Source of the DNA: Lojkania enalia
Lineage: Eukaryota > Ascomycota > Dothideomycetes > Pleosporales
DNA length: 64,000 bases
Assembly (NCBI GenBank): GCA_010094045.1
Contig: ML986578.1
Coordinates: 62,001-126,000, forward strand
Direction of reading: 5' to 3'
The notes under the pieces: model-generated
The model's database searches: none
What the model was told of the DNA's origin: nothing
Seen by the model: the letters and a program-made list of their open reading frames with translations, nothing else
Part shown: positions 9,780 to 20,130 of the stretch, in pieces
How positions within the stretch are numbered: the first letter of the stretch is position 1
Layout: the number at the start of each line of letters is the position of its first letter
Program-made: the position numbers and the translations under genes

Positions 9780-12693
9780 TTACTCCCATGATGAAGGCGG
9801 CTGCTCGGAGGTATCGATCATTTCTGGGTCGCCGAGAGTGAAGGGAAGCGGGTTGTTTTCGTCAAAGTTGGTAATGAATATGTTTGGGAATGCTGAACTT
9901 GGTGAGAGAGATGTGTTGAAACGGTCCTGAAATAGAAGATCCGTTGGGCCGGACTGTTCTCCTTGTGATGGCCAAAAACCGGTTGAAGTGCCAATTGGTG
10001 TTTGTGAGGGCAAGAAATCATTCAAGCGTTGGTTGTAGGAGTGGTTCAAAGTGGCGAAATCCTGTCCTGGCGCTGCAGACCGACTAGATGAACCAAAAGG
10101 AGAAGATGTTGAATGGGGGTTGGAAGCCTCACTAGTGTTTTCATCTAGCAAATTGGAGATATCCTGCGAAAAGAACATTGTCAATAGAATGATATCGCGA
10201 TCTACAACACTGAAAATACAACATACCAGCTTTTGCATCTGTGGACCCGTAGTTCTTAATTTCCGCAATATATCAATTGCAATGTTATGGGCACGTTTGG
10301 CTATGCCATTGTTAGCAGCCATGACCTTCAAGGAGCTCATGAGCTTTTTGAGGGAAATCGTCATTGTTTGGTGATCATCATCCCCCGAATCGTAATATAT
10401 CTCGAGCAGCAAAATGACTAAAGCTTGCATGATAAAATGTACCATAGACCACCAGGGACCTAGGGTATATATTTGCGCAGGGCTCTGTTCGGGAACTTCA
10501 GGAAGGAGATTAGCAAGCGATTCAGCAGCGAAAACAGAAGCTCGTGCAGTCCTCTGGTTGAAGTCGCTAGAACTCCTTGTCTGCTTTTCGATGCGGCGGT
10601 CGAGCCGGCATAGACAAGGTCGAGTAAGGAGTATCTTGGCGCTATAGTAATTTATTTCCAATGCGGAACGCTCCCTTTGGTTGATCATGTCGTAGTTCAG
10701 TCGACTGAAATCGAACCCTGGTGGGAGCGCGGACAACCAGGCCTCAAGTTCCTCGCTCAGGTTAAGGATTATTTTCTGGACAGTTTCCCAAGACTCTGTG
10801 ACAACTTTGGCGGAATACAGCTCCGTCAAAGTTCGTTGGGTTATCGAGCCAAGCTTGACTAGGTGCTTGAGGAAAGAACCTGAGTTTGTAGGCTCATTCG
10901 CTAACGCGGGCATGTTCGTGAAGATCTTGCTACCAGAAGCAGGGATAGTAGATGAACTATTGTCTAACCCTTTCTCGCTGCCAAACCGTGATTCGATTAC
11001 CGCCTCTTCTATTTCTTGTGTCGAGAGCGGCAGAGGCATGGGTACTGAGCAGACCTCTTGGATGCCAACACTTGGCCGACCAGTAATGAGGCACAAGGTG
11101 CGTTCGAGCGAGTAGATTCCCCACCATATGCGTGCCATCACCTCCTTTTTGACAAGTGTAGCCGCTGGATCTTCATTACGAACATGAAGCCCTAATGAAT
11201 AACCAAAGCGCAAGGTCATCCCAATAACTACCCATGATCTGCCATTAACGAGTTAGTGAGTAGCTGTTTTTGAACTGACCCCCGGAGATAAAGAAATGCT
11301 GTTGATGGAGGACAGGACGCGCTGAACCAACGGCTGTAGATAGGATCTGAGGAGACTATGCAGTCGGGTTGGACTGACCGATTTATATGTCCAATCGCCA
11401 GATAGTAGAAACTGATGAGAGCCGTGACCTGTAGCTGTGTAAGGCTAGGGTGGGTGAACCACCATGGATCTTTAATACCCAGATTCCATGCACGCGCATG
11501 GTAAATGAGATGGTCCCTTTCTATTTTCAATCAGCAATGGCTTCTAAACGCCTTGGGAAAGATGGATTATACCATCAGCCTGCCATTCCGCGTCTATGCA
11601 ATGGGAGTAAATCGCTCCAATTGCGAAGACTAGATTCAACATCGCTTGCCACTGCTGGGGCAACTGATAAGGTTTGCCACGAGCTACCGCAGCATAATAA
11701 TGCCAGAATTGGCCGACGAACGTCTTCTTTGCTAGAAAAGGGTAAAACTTTTGCACAGTTTCCATGTAGGATTTCAAGAGCCTCTCAGCTATCTCAAAGG
11801 GCGGCAATTCAAATGGATCGACCATGAAATCCATTTCGACAGTCTCGTCGTCTAGAAAGTAATTGCAGCTGCTCGTCTGCATCAAGGGCGAACGTTGCTT
11901 CTCTTTGCGGCGTTTGTGTGCGTTACGACGTAGGACATCTGCCTCCACACTCTCTCCTGGCGGTCCATATGGCCCTTCCCTTTCCTTTGCAGAATCTGTT
12001 ACATGATCTGCTGTATGGTGTAAACGCCTTATCCATTGGATTTCGGAATTCTTCCCTATGAAGCCTGTCGCCCTAGCACTTTCATTTCGGAGTAAGTCTT
12101 CGTCTACCATATCAAGGTCTTCATTTGAGCCAACCTCTGCAGATACGTTAGCTTCACCCCGCTCATCAGCCTGGTTTCCCGCGTTCGATTTTTCTGGGGA
12201 TTTGGGCGCTTGAGATGCTGCATCAACCGCATCGTCTACTACCTAACGCAAAATATAAGTACACGATATCAATCCGGGTGGCTACTAAGAAAAGACGTAC
12301 ACCGTGCAGAATATCCTCAATCATCTTTCTATCGTCCATTGAAACGCGAGACTTAAGTCCTCTAAGAAGCTGAATCATATCCTGATTATGATCTGTTGCA
12401 CTATGCGCTGTTAAGAGGTGGTTAACTACAGAATTTACGACGAACATTTTCAGCCGATCCTTCCGGCTTGATGCATATACGCATGGCGACAGGTTGCTTT
12501 CACAATTCTGACACCTAGGCTGTGCCCCATTGCACTTGATCTTCCTTGCGCGACAGGAGAGGCACGCCCGTTGAACTCGGTGCCTGTTCCCATTTCCAGA
12601 CCTCGAGAATGGCTGGCTATATCTGTCCAGCCGGGGAATTGCGACTTTGGAAGGCCGACCTGAGTGTTCCAATGGCGTGTGAGATTGAGACAT
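9780..12693 (-). CDS. Zn2Cys6 transcription factor with fungal-specific factor domain, five exons
   Basis: Predicted nuclear transcription regulator of 866 residues. In transcript order the exons are 12693-12301, 12242-11573, 11520-11379, 11238-10227 and 10163-9780. The zinc cluster begins ACLSCRARKIKCNGAQPRC with Cys 44 and 47 as its first pair, followed by a basic linker (SSRKDRLK). The middle region carries the fungal-specific transcription factor domain: the substrate-type signature HINRSWVVIGMTLRFGYS runs across the exon 3/4 junction, followed by GLH and by WWGIYSLERTLCLITGRP. The tail is Ser/Gly/Pro-rich and acidic, a plausible activation region. The third intron (11239-11378, 140 bp, donor GTCAGT) is unusually long for this locus, but its junction is fixed by the conserved domain. 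The last intron (10164-10226, 63 bp) is frame-neutral. I chose ATG 12693 (MSQSHTPLEH) over the upstream in-frame start at 12765. It is divergent from the CoA-synthesis gene at 13536; no regulatory link is shown. Confidence 0.88.
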
Positions 12694-13535
12694 TTTCGCC
12701 CAGAAAGAGTGAGAAGACTGGAGAATTAGTACTTTACAAAGACTGCTCCGGAATCCGAAGTACACTAGGAGTCCTTAGACCGAGGTCGCCACATCATGCA
12801 AGGGTGTAGACGGAAGATGTAATGTGCGGTCTCTCAGATAGAAATTCTGTGCTAGCGGAGGATGCATACTGTGACGGGCGTTGCTGTCTATCAGACGACT
12901 GTTTCCGCTGATTGGATAGGAGCTTGGTCCGAGGCTTGGCTGAGGGCAGATGCCAAAGGCGGTTACGAGGCACTTCTCCCTCAACTTGGCCGGAACGACT
13001 GTCCGGTCCAATGTGAGCACGATGGGCATACGTGACTATGATGCGCGGCCCGCCGAGTAATGGGAGTGGCAAGAGGGATACCCGAGAGACCTATAGGCTG
13101 AAGTATTTGGGTTAGGACCATGTTGGGGCAGCCTTGTGAATAGTGGTCGGGGGTACTGGAGCTTAGGTAGTACATGGATGGCGGAGAAGGGTGACATAAT
13201 TGATATGATGTGATTGGCTGGTTCAGTCAAGGCACATGCACACCTCAACAGCACCGAACAGGGAAAACGTGGCTGCACCAGACACCACCCATCAAGAACT
13301 CCGCCGCTTCATATGGGAATTCTTAGGCACGAACGCGAGCATACTCACGCCTGGAGATCTGTGGAAAGCAGATGCACAAGGCTGTTGAGCCGAGGCATCC
13401 ACTCTAAATACCGCCTACCCACAAGACCCGGCTGACCGGACGAGTGGCACCACGGCACAAACACCAACACCAGCCCACTAGCAATACCATCACCATCATT
13501 ACCGTTCTCTTATTTCCCAGAAACATGCGCCCACC
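12694..13535. promoter_or_regulatory. Divergent promoter region, Zn2Cys6 gene / phosphopantothenate-cysteine ligase
   Basis: 842 bp separate two divergent start codons, so this region must hold both promoters. No coding frame is convincing. The part next to 13536 is CA-rich, as is common in fungal 5' leaders, and contains a minimal upstream reading frame, listed separately. Confidence 0.5.
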
Positions 13536-13539
13536 ATGA
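13525..13539 (+). promoter_or_regulatory. Minimal uORF overlapping the ligase start codon
   Basis: ATG CGC CCA CCA TGA encodes M-R-P-P and stops at 13537-13539, so its TGA overlaps the main ATG (13536-13538) as ATGA. A second in-frame main ATG follows at once (13539-13541). If the transcript starts upstream of 13525, this layout could tune translation by termination and reinitiation. That is inference. Confidence 0.5.
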
Positions 13540-14678
13540 TGCCGCATCTTGAAGCCGCAGAGAACGACTACTTCACCAACAACCCGCCGCCCAAGGATAT
13601 CAAAGCTAACATCACCCTCGCCCGCGAGTTCGTCGGACGCCATGCCGACGACGGCCGCCGCGTCGTCCTCGTCACCTCTGGGGGCACCACGGTGCCGCTC
13701 GAGTCACAGACAGTCCGCTACATCGACAATTTCTCCGCCGGCACGCGCGGTGCAACCAGCGCCGAATACTTCCTCGAGCACGGCTATGCCGTCATCTTCC
13801 TCCATCGCCAGTTCTCGCTCCTGCCCTACTCGAGACACTACTCGCACAACACACGTTCCTTTCTTGACTTCATGAAGGAGGACAATGGCCGTGTTGTCGT
13901 CGATGAGCAGCACCAGGACGAGATGCTGCGCGTGCTGCGTCAGTATGATGAGGTAAAGCGCGCCGGCAAGCTTCTCATCCTATCGTTTATTACCATCACC
14001 GAATATCTGTGGGATCTCCGCGAAGTCGCGAAGCTTATGCAGCCCCTTGGCCCCCGGGCCATGTTCTATCTAGCTGCTGCCGTCTCCGATTTCTTCGTAC
14101 CCCACGACCGTATGGTGGAGCACAAGATACAGTCCTCGGAGGAATTTAGCCAGAGCGCAGGAAGCAATAACGGCAAGCCTCCTGCGGCTCGGACTGAGGG
14201 GCGGAGCCTTATCATTGACCTGGAGCCCGTGCCCAAGTTCCTCAAGCAACTCGTCGACGGCTGGGCTCCCGAGGGCATGATCGTGAGCTTCAAATTAGAG
14301 ACGGACCCCTCCATGCTCGTGAAGAAGGCCCAGTATTCTCTAGAAAAGTATGCCCATCACCTTGTCATCGGAAACCTGCTCGCCACGCGGAAGTGGGAAG
14401 TTGTCTTCGTTTCTGCAATGGAAGGTGAGAAATGGATTCGCGTTCCTCGGCATCGTAGGACGAAGAGTTTTTCTGGAGTGGAGTCACTCGTCGGCGCTGC
14501 AGATCTTCAAAATCATGAAAGCGGCCGCTCCTTAGTCGCGGACGCCTCAGTCCCGCATGGGGAGCCCATAGTAGAGATAGAATCTCTCATAATACCGGAG
14601 ATTACGGACATGCATACTAAACTCATCGAACAAGCAAAGCAGGCCTCGTCAGATGCGTCTTCGGAAGCTATAATTTAA
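13536..14678 (+). CDS. CAB2: Phosphopantothenate--cysteine ligase
   Basis: Joins 4'-phosphopantothenate to cysteine, the second step of coenzyme A synthesis from pantothenate in the cytosol. The gene is a single exon of 380 residues, a usual length for the eukaryotic enzyme. Visible family motifs are the nucleotide-binding loop [12 protein letters not shown] (about residue 45), [19 protein letters not shown] just after it, [11 protein letters not shown] (about residue 178), VSFKLETD (about residue 250), and [12 protein letters not shown] (about residue 275). The SxGxR-type segment and the AAAVSDF segment are hallmarks of CoaB-like ligases. It stands alone and is not fused to a decarboxylase, as is normal in fungi. 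The start sits in a CCACCATG context. Its 3' end faces the MFS transporter gene, with 171 bp between stop codons. Confidence 0.95.
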   Translation: MMPHLEAAENDYFTNNPPPKDIKANITLAREFVGRHADDGRRVVLVTSGGTTVPLESQTVRYIDNFSAGTRGATSAEYFLEHGYAVIFLHRQFSLLPYSRHYSHNTRSFLDFMKEDNGRVVVDEQHQDEMLRVLRQYDEVKRAGKLLILSFITITEYLWDLREVAKLMQPLGPRAMFYLAAAVSDFFVPHDRMVEHKIQSSEEFSQSAGSNNGKPPAARTEGRSLIIDLEPVPKFLKQLVDGWAPEGMIVSFKLETDPSMLVKKAQYSLEKYAHHLVIGNLLATRKWEVVFVSAMEGEKWIRVPRHRRTKSFSGVESLVGAADLQNHESGRSLVADASVPHGEPIVEIESLIIPEITDMHTKLIEQAKQASSDASSEAII

Positions 14679-14849
14679 AAAGAAAACAAATTAGTAACCT
14701 GCGTCCTTGGCTGTATATATTATATATTTATCTTTGCATTGGAACTAGAAGGCAAGCATAGGAGCGTCCCTCGCCCGATGCAGTGTTCATTGCAATAATT
14801 GCGCCCTTGGTGATTCGCTAATGCGTCTCAAATCCATAGTGCCAATATC

Positions 14850-16929
14850 CTACAACAAAATGACTTCCCATCGCGCACTCACATGACGCGCTTTTGCACC
14901 GAATATCAGAAGAGTTAACCCACCAACTCCGACAATGAATACAAATACGCCAGCCAGTGTTCCAAAAACATCAACATAACCAACAGTTTCAACCCAAGGT
15001 ATTACTCCATACAGGAAACCGAAGGCTACAACATTCTTGAGCCCTGTCTTGTCTCAGTTTGTCATCAAAGCAGTAGTGCTCACGAGACTAACCATTTACG
15101 AGTAAGAGCGCATCCGCGTTCACTGGCAAAGCGGAATCAGAAACGTAGGCCATCGTGATGGTTGGGGTCTGAAGGTATATTAGTATGTAGTTTTTCATAT
15201 AAGACCTGGAGAACTTACGGCTGTCAGCGCAACTGAGATCATACCGTAGCCGAAGAAAAGTGAAACCCATGAGAGAATTCTCTGGACGCCGTATCCAAAA
15301 ACCAGGCAACCTGCCGAAGTCACCAACAATGGAATGACTAGCAAGTATAGCCGGGTTTCGGGCTCGAATATTCCGTTATTTCTCCGAGTACGCCACACAC
15401 AAAATATATCAACCAGATCGCCTGTATCCTGATCAGTCCTTCTCAATACGCACGCCAAAGAACATAGTACACATACCTCCAGCCCAAGCCCCGAACAAGT
15501 TTCCGAGAAACCCCGGAATGTTGATGAGCCCGTTGATCTGGGGTTGCCAGTTATAGGGTGGAGCCTGCAGCACGAATGGATTGAGAATATTGACCGCTAC
15601 GACAATCACCAAGGAGACTGAATAGCAGAGGAACGAGTAGATGACAGCCGGAAATACAATCATGGGGAATGGCCTATCTGCGTCTTAACTAGATTGCTGC
15701 TACCAAAGTAGAGTATTCACAAACCTAATGAACATCTTAAAGAGATTCGTCGACGAGGTCCCAGTCCAAATCCGCAATTCTTGAACGAAAATTCTCTTGG
15801 GCACTTGTGGTGCGTCATCGGAAGTTGTGCTAATAGCTTCCCTTACACCAGCAGGATTACTCTTGCCAATGACAATATCCTCTTGGAAAGTTGAAGCTAA
15901 CGTAGCGCCGTCGCGGTCATAACGAGTTTCGGGTACGAACAAAAAGATAGCTAGGAAATTGATTGCTTTTCAAAATTCAGTACGCGGGAAGAGATATACT
16001 CCACTGGTGAACCGAATGTACCTGTAAATATGACGGCGATCCATTTGTGATATCTCCAGCCAAGGCTCTGGACAATGAAGCCGCAAACTAGAGGTCCAAG
16101 GGTGTTGCCACCGGATATCGCGTTCCTTAATCGATTTAGTAGGGTTCCAAACAGATTCTCTCGTCTCCAAAAAAGGGTGAGTTGCGTACATATAAATTCC
16201 CATCTTTTGGCCGCGCTCATGTAAAAAGTACAAGTCCTGGATTCGATGAGACATGTCTCAGCCACAGCATACTTGCTTCTCGGGCTTTCCGAGGACCAGG
16301 TAATGGCAGCACTCACGCTTACGATAGCGGCACCCAACGCTTCCGTTGACGACCCGGCAAAAGCTGCAATGACGTTCGACCAAAGCAGGCTTTTGAAACT
16401 CGTGGCAACCGCGCCCCAAATATAACATACACAGAGTAGAAGCGAGGCGAACACAAAGACTGGGCGTTTTCCAAAATAATTGGCGATAGGGACCCAGAAG
16501 AAATTAAAGACGCCGAGAACGAGGATCGGGTAGAGAAGAAGGTGCGAAGTTTGATTCATCGTTTTGTCAAACTCGATGGATAGGATGTAGAAAGCTGGGG
16601 CTAGGCCGCCAATGGCATAGTTGGTTAAGAAAGTGAATGCGCAACTATCCAAATTTTAGTTGCGCTTCATGATTGATGAAGTAGCATTCGAGAACTTACA
16701 TGGAGGTGAAAGCGACGTGCTTTTTCCATCTCGACCAGCGTAGTGGGTCATTTGGATCGGTCTTCGACGGCACTGGGACGAGGATAATATCGTTTGTTCC
16801 AGAATCGGATGCTTGATAGTGTCAGTTACTATCTACCTACTCAGTGTGTAAGGTGGAGATGCTACTCTGCTGCAGCTGGACCGTCCCCTCCGTCTGATCT
16901 AGCTCTTTGAGCGAGATGAACCGCGGCAT
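14850..16929 (-). CDS. Major facilitator superfamily transporter, ten exons
   Basis: Predicted plasma-membrane transporter of about 521 residues. In transcript order the exons are 16929-16866, 16811-16700, 16644-16317, 16236-16190, 16125-16022, 15965-15725, 15673-15477, 15421-15219, 15168-15093 and 15043-14850. All nine introns are 49-80 bp and the joins leave one continuous frame. The N-terminal part has NDPLRWSRWKKH before the first membrane segment. The loop between segments 2 and 3 is PIANYFGKRPVFVFA, and DLYFLHERGQKMGIYM is followed by NAISGGNTLGPLVCGF, the segment 4-5 signature of fungal DHA1/HOL1-like drug:H+ antiporters. A cytosolic loop (FVPETRYDRDG onwards) precedes the second six-helix half. 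Substrate is not predictable. I placed the stop at 14852-14850; extending past it would need a 34-bp intron, which is too short. The first splice (donor GTAGCA) is the least certain. Confidence 0.88.
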
Positions 16930-18894
16930 GACGTAACGGCATCAATTAGGATATGATGTAGAGACCCAGGACCAGAACCAAGCCGAATCACTAGATTCCT
17001 CTTGCTCGGGATGCATTAGGATTGCGCTGGGCGTGATACCGTTTATCAGGCACGAAGCTAGTAGGGCTAAACTTGGTCGGCCGGGGAATACAATAGACTT
17101 CGGCACCGGCATCTGCGCGTCAATATATTTAATGCATGCAGCCTACTCTATGCTTTGGCCTGGTGTACGATTATATCCGGGCGCCAGACAGCCTTGTGTG
17201 GACATCCGACGGCGGAAGATGATTGTTGGGGTGCGTTCGGCCCCGCTCTACCGAGTGCGAGGACGAGTTTCGACCACTTCATTGTTCAGCATCAGAATAG
17301 CCAAAAACGCATCCTACAATGGTGAGATGATAAAGATGTTGCATGCTGCAGGTTGTAGTCTGCTGATTATAAGCCATGGCGTGTTGCAACTGGCGGATAG
17401 TGAATATAAGACATGATCGAGGCCACCAAAGTACCATTCCAGCAAAGAGAGTAGTTCAATCGACTGTCGATGAATCTAGCGAACGGGAGACTACGAAAAT
17501 ACTGAAAACAGCGGGTTCCCGGCAATTTTAGTTGTCGTGCTGGCATTGCTCGTATAAACCTGGTCGGTGATACGCAAAAACTAGTTGATGCTATTGAGGG
17601 GTGTATGGTAAGCAAGACCTTCATAGGTTGGGGCTGGAAAAGATACGATAGATACCACCCGAATCTGCATGCTCTATGCCCTCCGATCAAGCTTCAGTCA
17701 GCTCGTAAAATCCCCTCTTCGTGTCTTCTCTTCGTCCTTCCTCACATTGTAAACTCCCCAGTTCGTTCACGCATGTCCGACCTTTATTGATACATATTTC
17801 CCCTGGTGGCTGCTGTTCGACCAACTGTCATTACGGTGGCTGAGACGCGATGCGGGCTGGAGCAGAGTGTTTCCGACAATGCAACCTTGAGTCGCGCAAT
17901 CCAGTCCTGTTCAGGTCTATTTTTCGTTCTTAGCGCTTGCACAGCCTCCAAAGAGCTTTCGAGTACGTCCCTCGAATACTAATTGTGATCAAGCTTGGAT
18001 TGCTAGAATTTATTCACACAATGCGCTATCTTACCTATTGACCTTACCGGCAAGATATGTCGATACTCATAAGCTCACAGCATCATCTTCACAGCAAGTA
18101 CGATTGAGAAAGTCTTGTCTTAATCGTATTATTATCTGTGTATTCATTCATCCAAGAGATGGGGAAGTTACATTCCTCAGATGCTGTGTGCCCGCAACAA
18201 CATAGCTACTCCACGCTGCACAGAATGCCTTGTGTCACGTCGCCTTTTCCTCTAGCTGCGTCAGCGGATGTATCGCGTTCCTTTCCCGTTATCTAATGGC
18301 GTCCGGCGCCTTCTCAGCCTTCGATGCATTGCGGATGATGTGCATGACCAGAAAACTACAGAACCATTGTTTGAGAGTGTTGCTCGACAGGAGCCATCGT
18401 CTGTTTTTATGTCATTAAGCATTTGGACAGGACAACCATCCCTTGCTCAGCTCTGCAGGCCTTCTCCCTTTTTTCACAGCTTGCGCCTTCGCTTACATTA
18501 CTCGTTTCCCATTGGTTACCACGACGTGCAACGTTCCAAATGGTCTCAACACAGTGCAGCGATACTACAAGATCTCTGGGTCAGCCAGTAACACCTAGGT
18601 AGGCCAAATACAGGCCAGAATCCGGGTATTTGGTTCTACGTAACTCTAACCCTAGCAAGTCCAGACTTTTGAACCAACCTCCCACCCATTGGTCGTAGCA
18701 GACGTGACTACTTCATAAACATTGTGTCTCACCCCTTGAGCCTAGCAGACGGGAATGTGCATGTATATATCGTGTCTAGCCGCCTATCGATCTTATCAAA
18801 GTTATCGTGTCAGATAGGGCTTCTCTTCTGTCCTATCCATCGACAACATCATTGTAGTCTACAAACTCTCTTGTCTCGCTATCAAGTCCGCGAA
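16930..18894. other. 2-kb intergenic region
   Basis: It lies between the divergent starts of the MFS transporter (-) and the zinc-ribbon protein (+). The frames at 17033-17416 and 18268-18591 have random composition and no start context or motif worth calling. The last 170 bp remain open in frame with the downstream gene but look like 5' leader. Confidence 0.5.
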
Positions 18895-20130
18895 ATGGCT
18901 TCTACATATAGTGCAACTACGTCTACGCCATACCACTCTTCACCTCTCGCTCGAGAAACCTCTCCCTTCAAAGATCCGCGGAAGCCGCCATGCACGCCCC
19001 AAAACACAGCACAGCTTTGGGATGAATACGAGAGACGCGCAAGAGAGAACGCAAAACGAAGAGAAACGGAATTTAATAATGCGACCTCCCCATTTCAAGG
19101 ATCTCATTCCCAACGATTCTCCAGCGCGACAGTGCTTGATATCATCCAAAGTTATGATCCTCATTCCTCGCCAAGAGTACCAGGACCCTCTCCAGTTCCT
19201 TCCGCAACCACAAGCCCACAATTCAACTTCGGTTTTACGTCTTCCGGACGAAACAATGGTAACGACAACCATCCTGTTACAACCGTAGCAATCTGCAAAA
19301 CATGCAAAGGATCAATAACTTCAGCCTTTGGCATTTGCGAAAAGTGCAAGAAAACAATAGTCATTCCTTCTCCAAGCGGTGAAACGACACCACCCCTAAG
19401 TCCATCATGCCGGAACTTCGCATCGACCAATCTACCAAAGCTCGAAAGGAGATCTTCCACAGAGCCCTCAACTCCCATCTCATCATCCCCAAATTTCAAA
19501 CCTTGTCGTCCGTCATCAAACCCATTAAACGAGCTTCCCATTCGCCTTTCTTCTCTAAAGCCACCGCCACCTCTCGATCTAAAAGCATCATCATCCCTCC
19601 CGTGTCGCTCCCGTAAATCTTCTCTGACCGATCCTAATGAGCCCTTTCTCCGCCTCCAAATCACACGCAAACCAGTCCCACGGACAAATCTTTCGTCGCC
19701 AACCACGCTACCCTCGGCGTCACATTCGCGAGTCTCCAACTCCACTCCTACCGTCTCCTCGCTCGTCAACATTTCAACGCCACCAAATTATGCGTCATCA
19801 TCCCGCCACGCGAGTGCCACGCCTTCGGAGTTAAGTGTCTTGTACCCATACATCTCAACTTCTACGACCTCCCCTCCCAGTGTATGCTGTGTGAGCTACA
19901 ATCTACAGAATACAACAAGCGCGTGGGACGACTGGGATAGTGAAGAGGAAGAAAAAGCCGGTCTGGTCGGGTACTGGCGGGGGAAGAAGTGGAGGGGCAG
20001 CAGAGGAAGTCTCGGTGAAGTGAGTGCGCGGAGGGATAGCGGTGCAAAGGATGACGGGGCGAAGGCCGATGGGAAGAAGAGAAGAGGGCGGTTTGTCAGA
20101 GCTATTAGTTGTGGATGTGGGGAAGAATAG
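18895..20130 (+). CDS. Ser/Pro-rich zinc-ribbon-like protein, unrecognised
   Basis: Unrecognised single-exon gene of 411 residues when started at ATG 18895 (MASTYSATTST). An earlier in-frame codon at 18724 would add 57 residues of leader-like composition. Most of the protein is disordered and rich in Ser, Pro and Thr. One compact segment carries two CxxC pairs: VAICKTCKGS, ten residues, then CEKCKKTIV (about residues 131-152), a probable zinc ribbon. A charged helical stretch (WDEYERRARENAKRRE) lies near residue 39. The C terminus has WDDWDSEEEEKAG, a basic tract (KKRRGRFVRA) and a Cys-containing end (ISCGCGEE). The layout suggests a regulatory or scaffold protein, but no function can be assigned. 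Confidence 0.7.
   Translation: MASTYSATTSTPYHSSPLARETSPFKDPRKPPCTPQNTAQLWDEYERRARENAKRRETEFNNATSPFQGSHSQRFSSATVLDIIQSYDPHSSPRVPGPSPVPSATTSPQFNFGFTSSGRNNGNDNHPVTTVAICKTCKGSITSAFGICEKCKKTIVIPSPSGETTPPLSPSCRNFASTNLPKLERRSSTEPSTPISSSPNFKPCRPSSNPLNELPIRLSSLKPPPPLDLKASSSLPCRSRKSSLTDPNEPFLRLQITRKPVPRTNLSSPTTLPSASHSRVSNSTPTVSSLVNISTPPNYASSSRHASATPSELSVLYPYISTSTTSPPSVCCVSYNLQNTTSAWDDWDSEEEEKAGLVGYWRGKKWRGSRGSLGEVSARRDSGAKDDGAKADGKKRRGRFVRAISCGCGEE

Noticed and set aside
15951..16652. 233-codon frame as a complete transporter gene
   Set aside because: It reads through three introns of the ten-exon MFS gene; the splice sites recover the family sequence in other frames.
9780..16929. Regulator, ligase and transporter as a biosynthetic cluster
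   Set aside because: The ligase is a housekeeping CoA gene, and no backbone synthase or tailoring enzyme is present, so cluster membership is not supported.
19161..19772. 203-codon minus-strand frame inside the zinc-ribbon gene
   Set aside because: It is a shadow of the Ser/Pro-rich plus-strand gene, with Gly/Glu/Arg-rich composition produced by the complementary codons.
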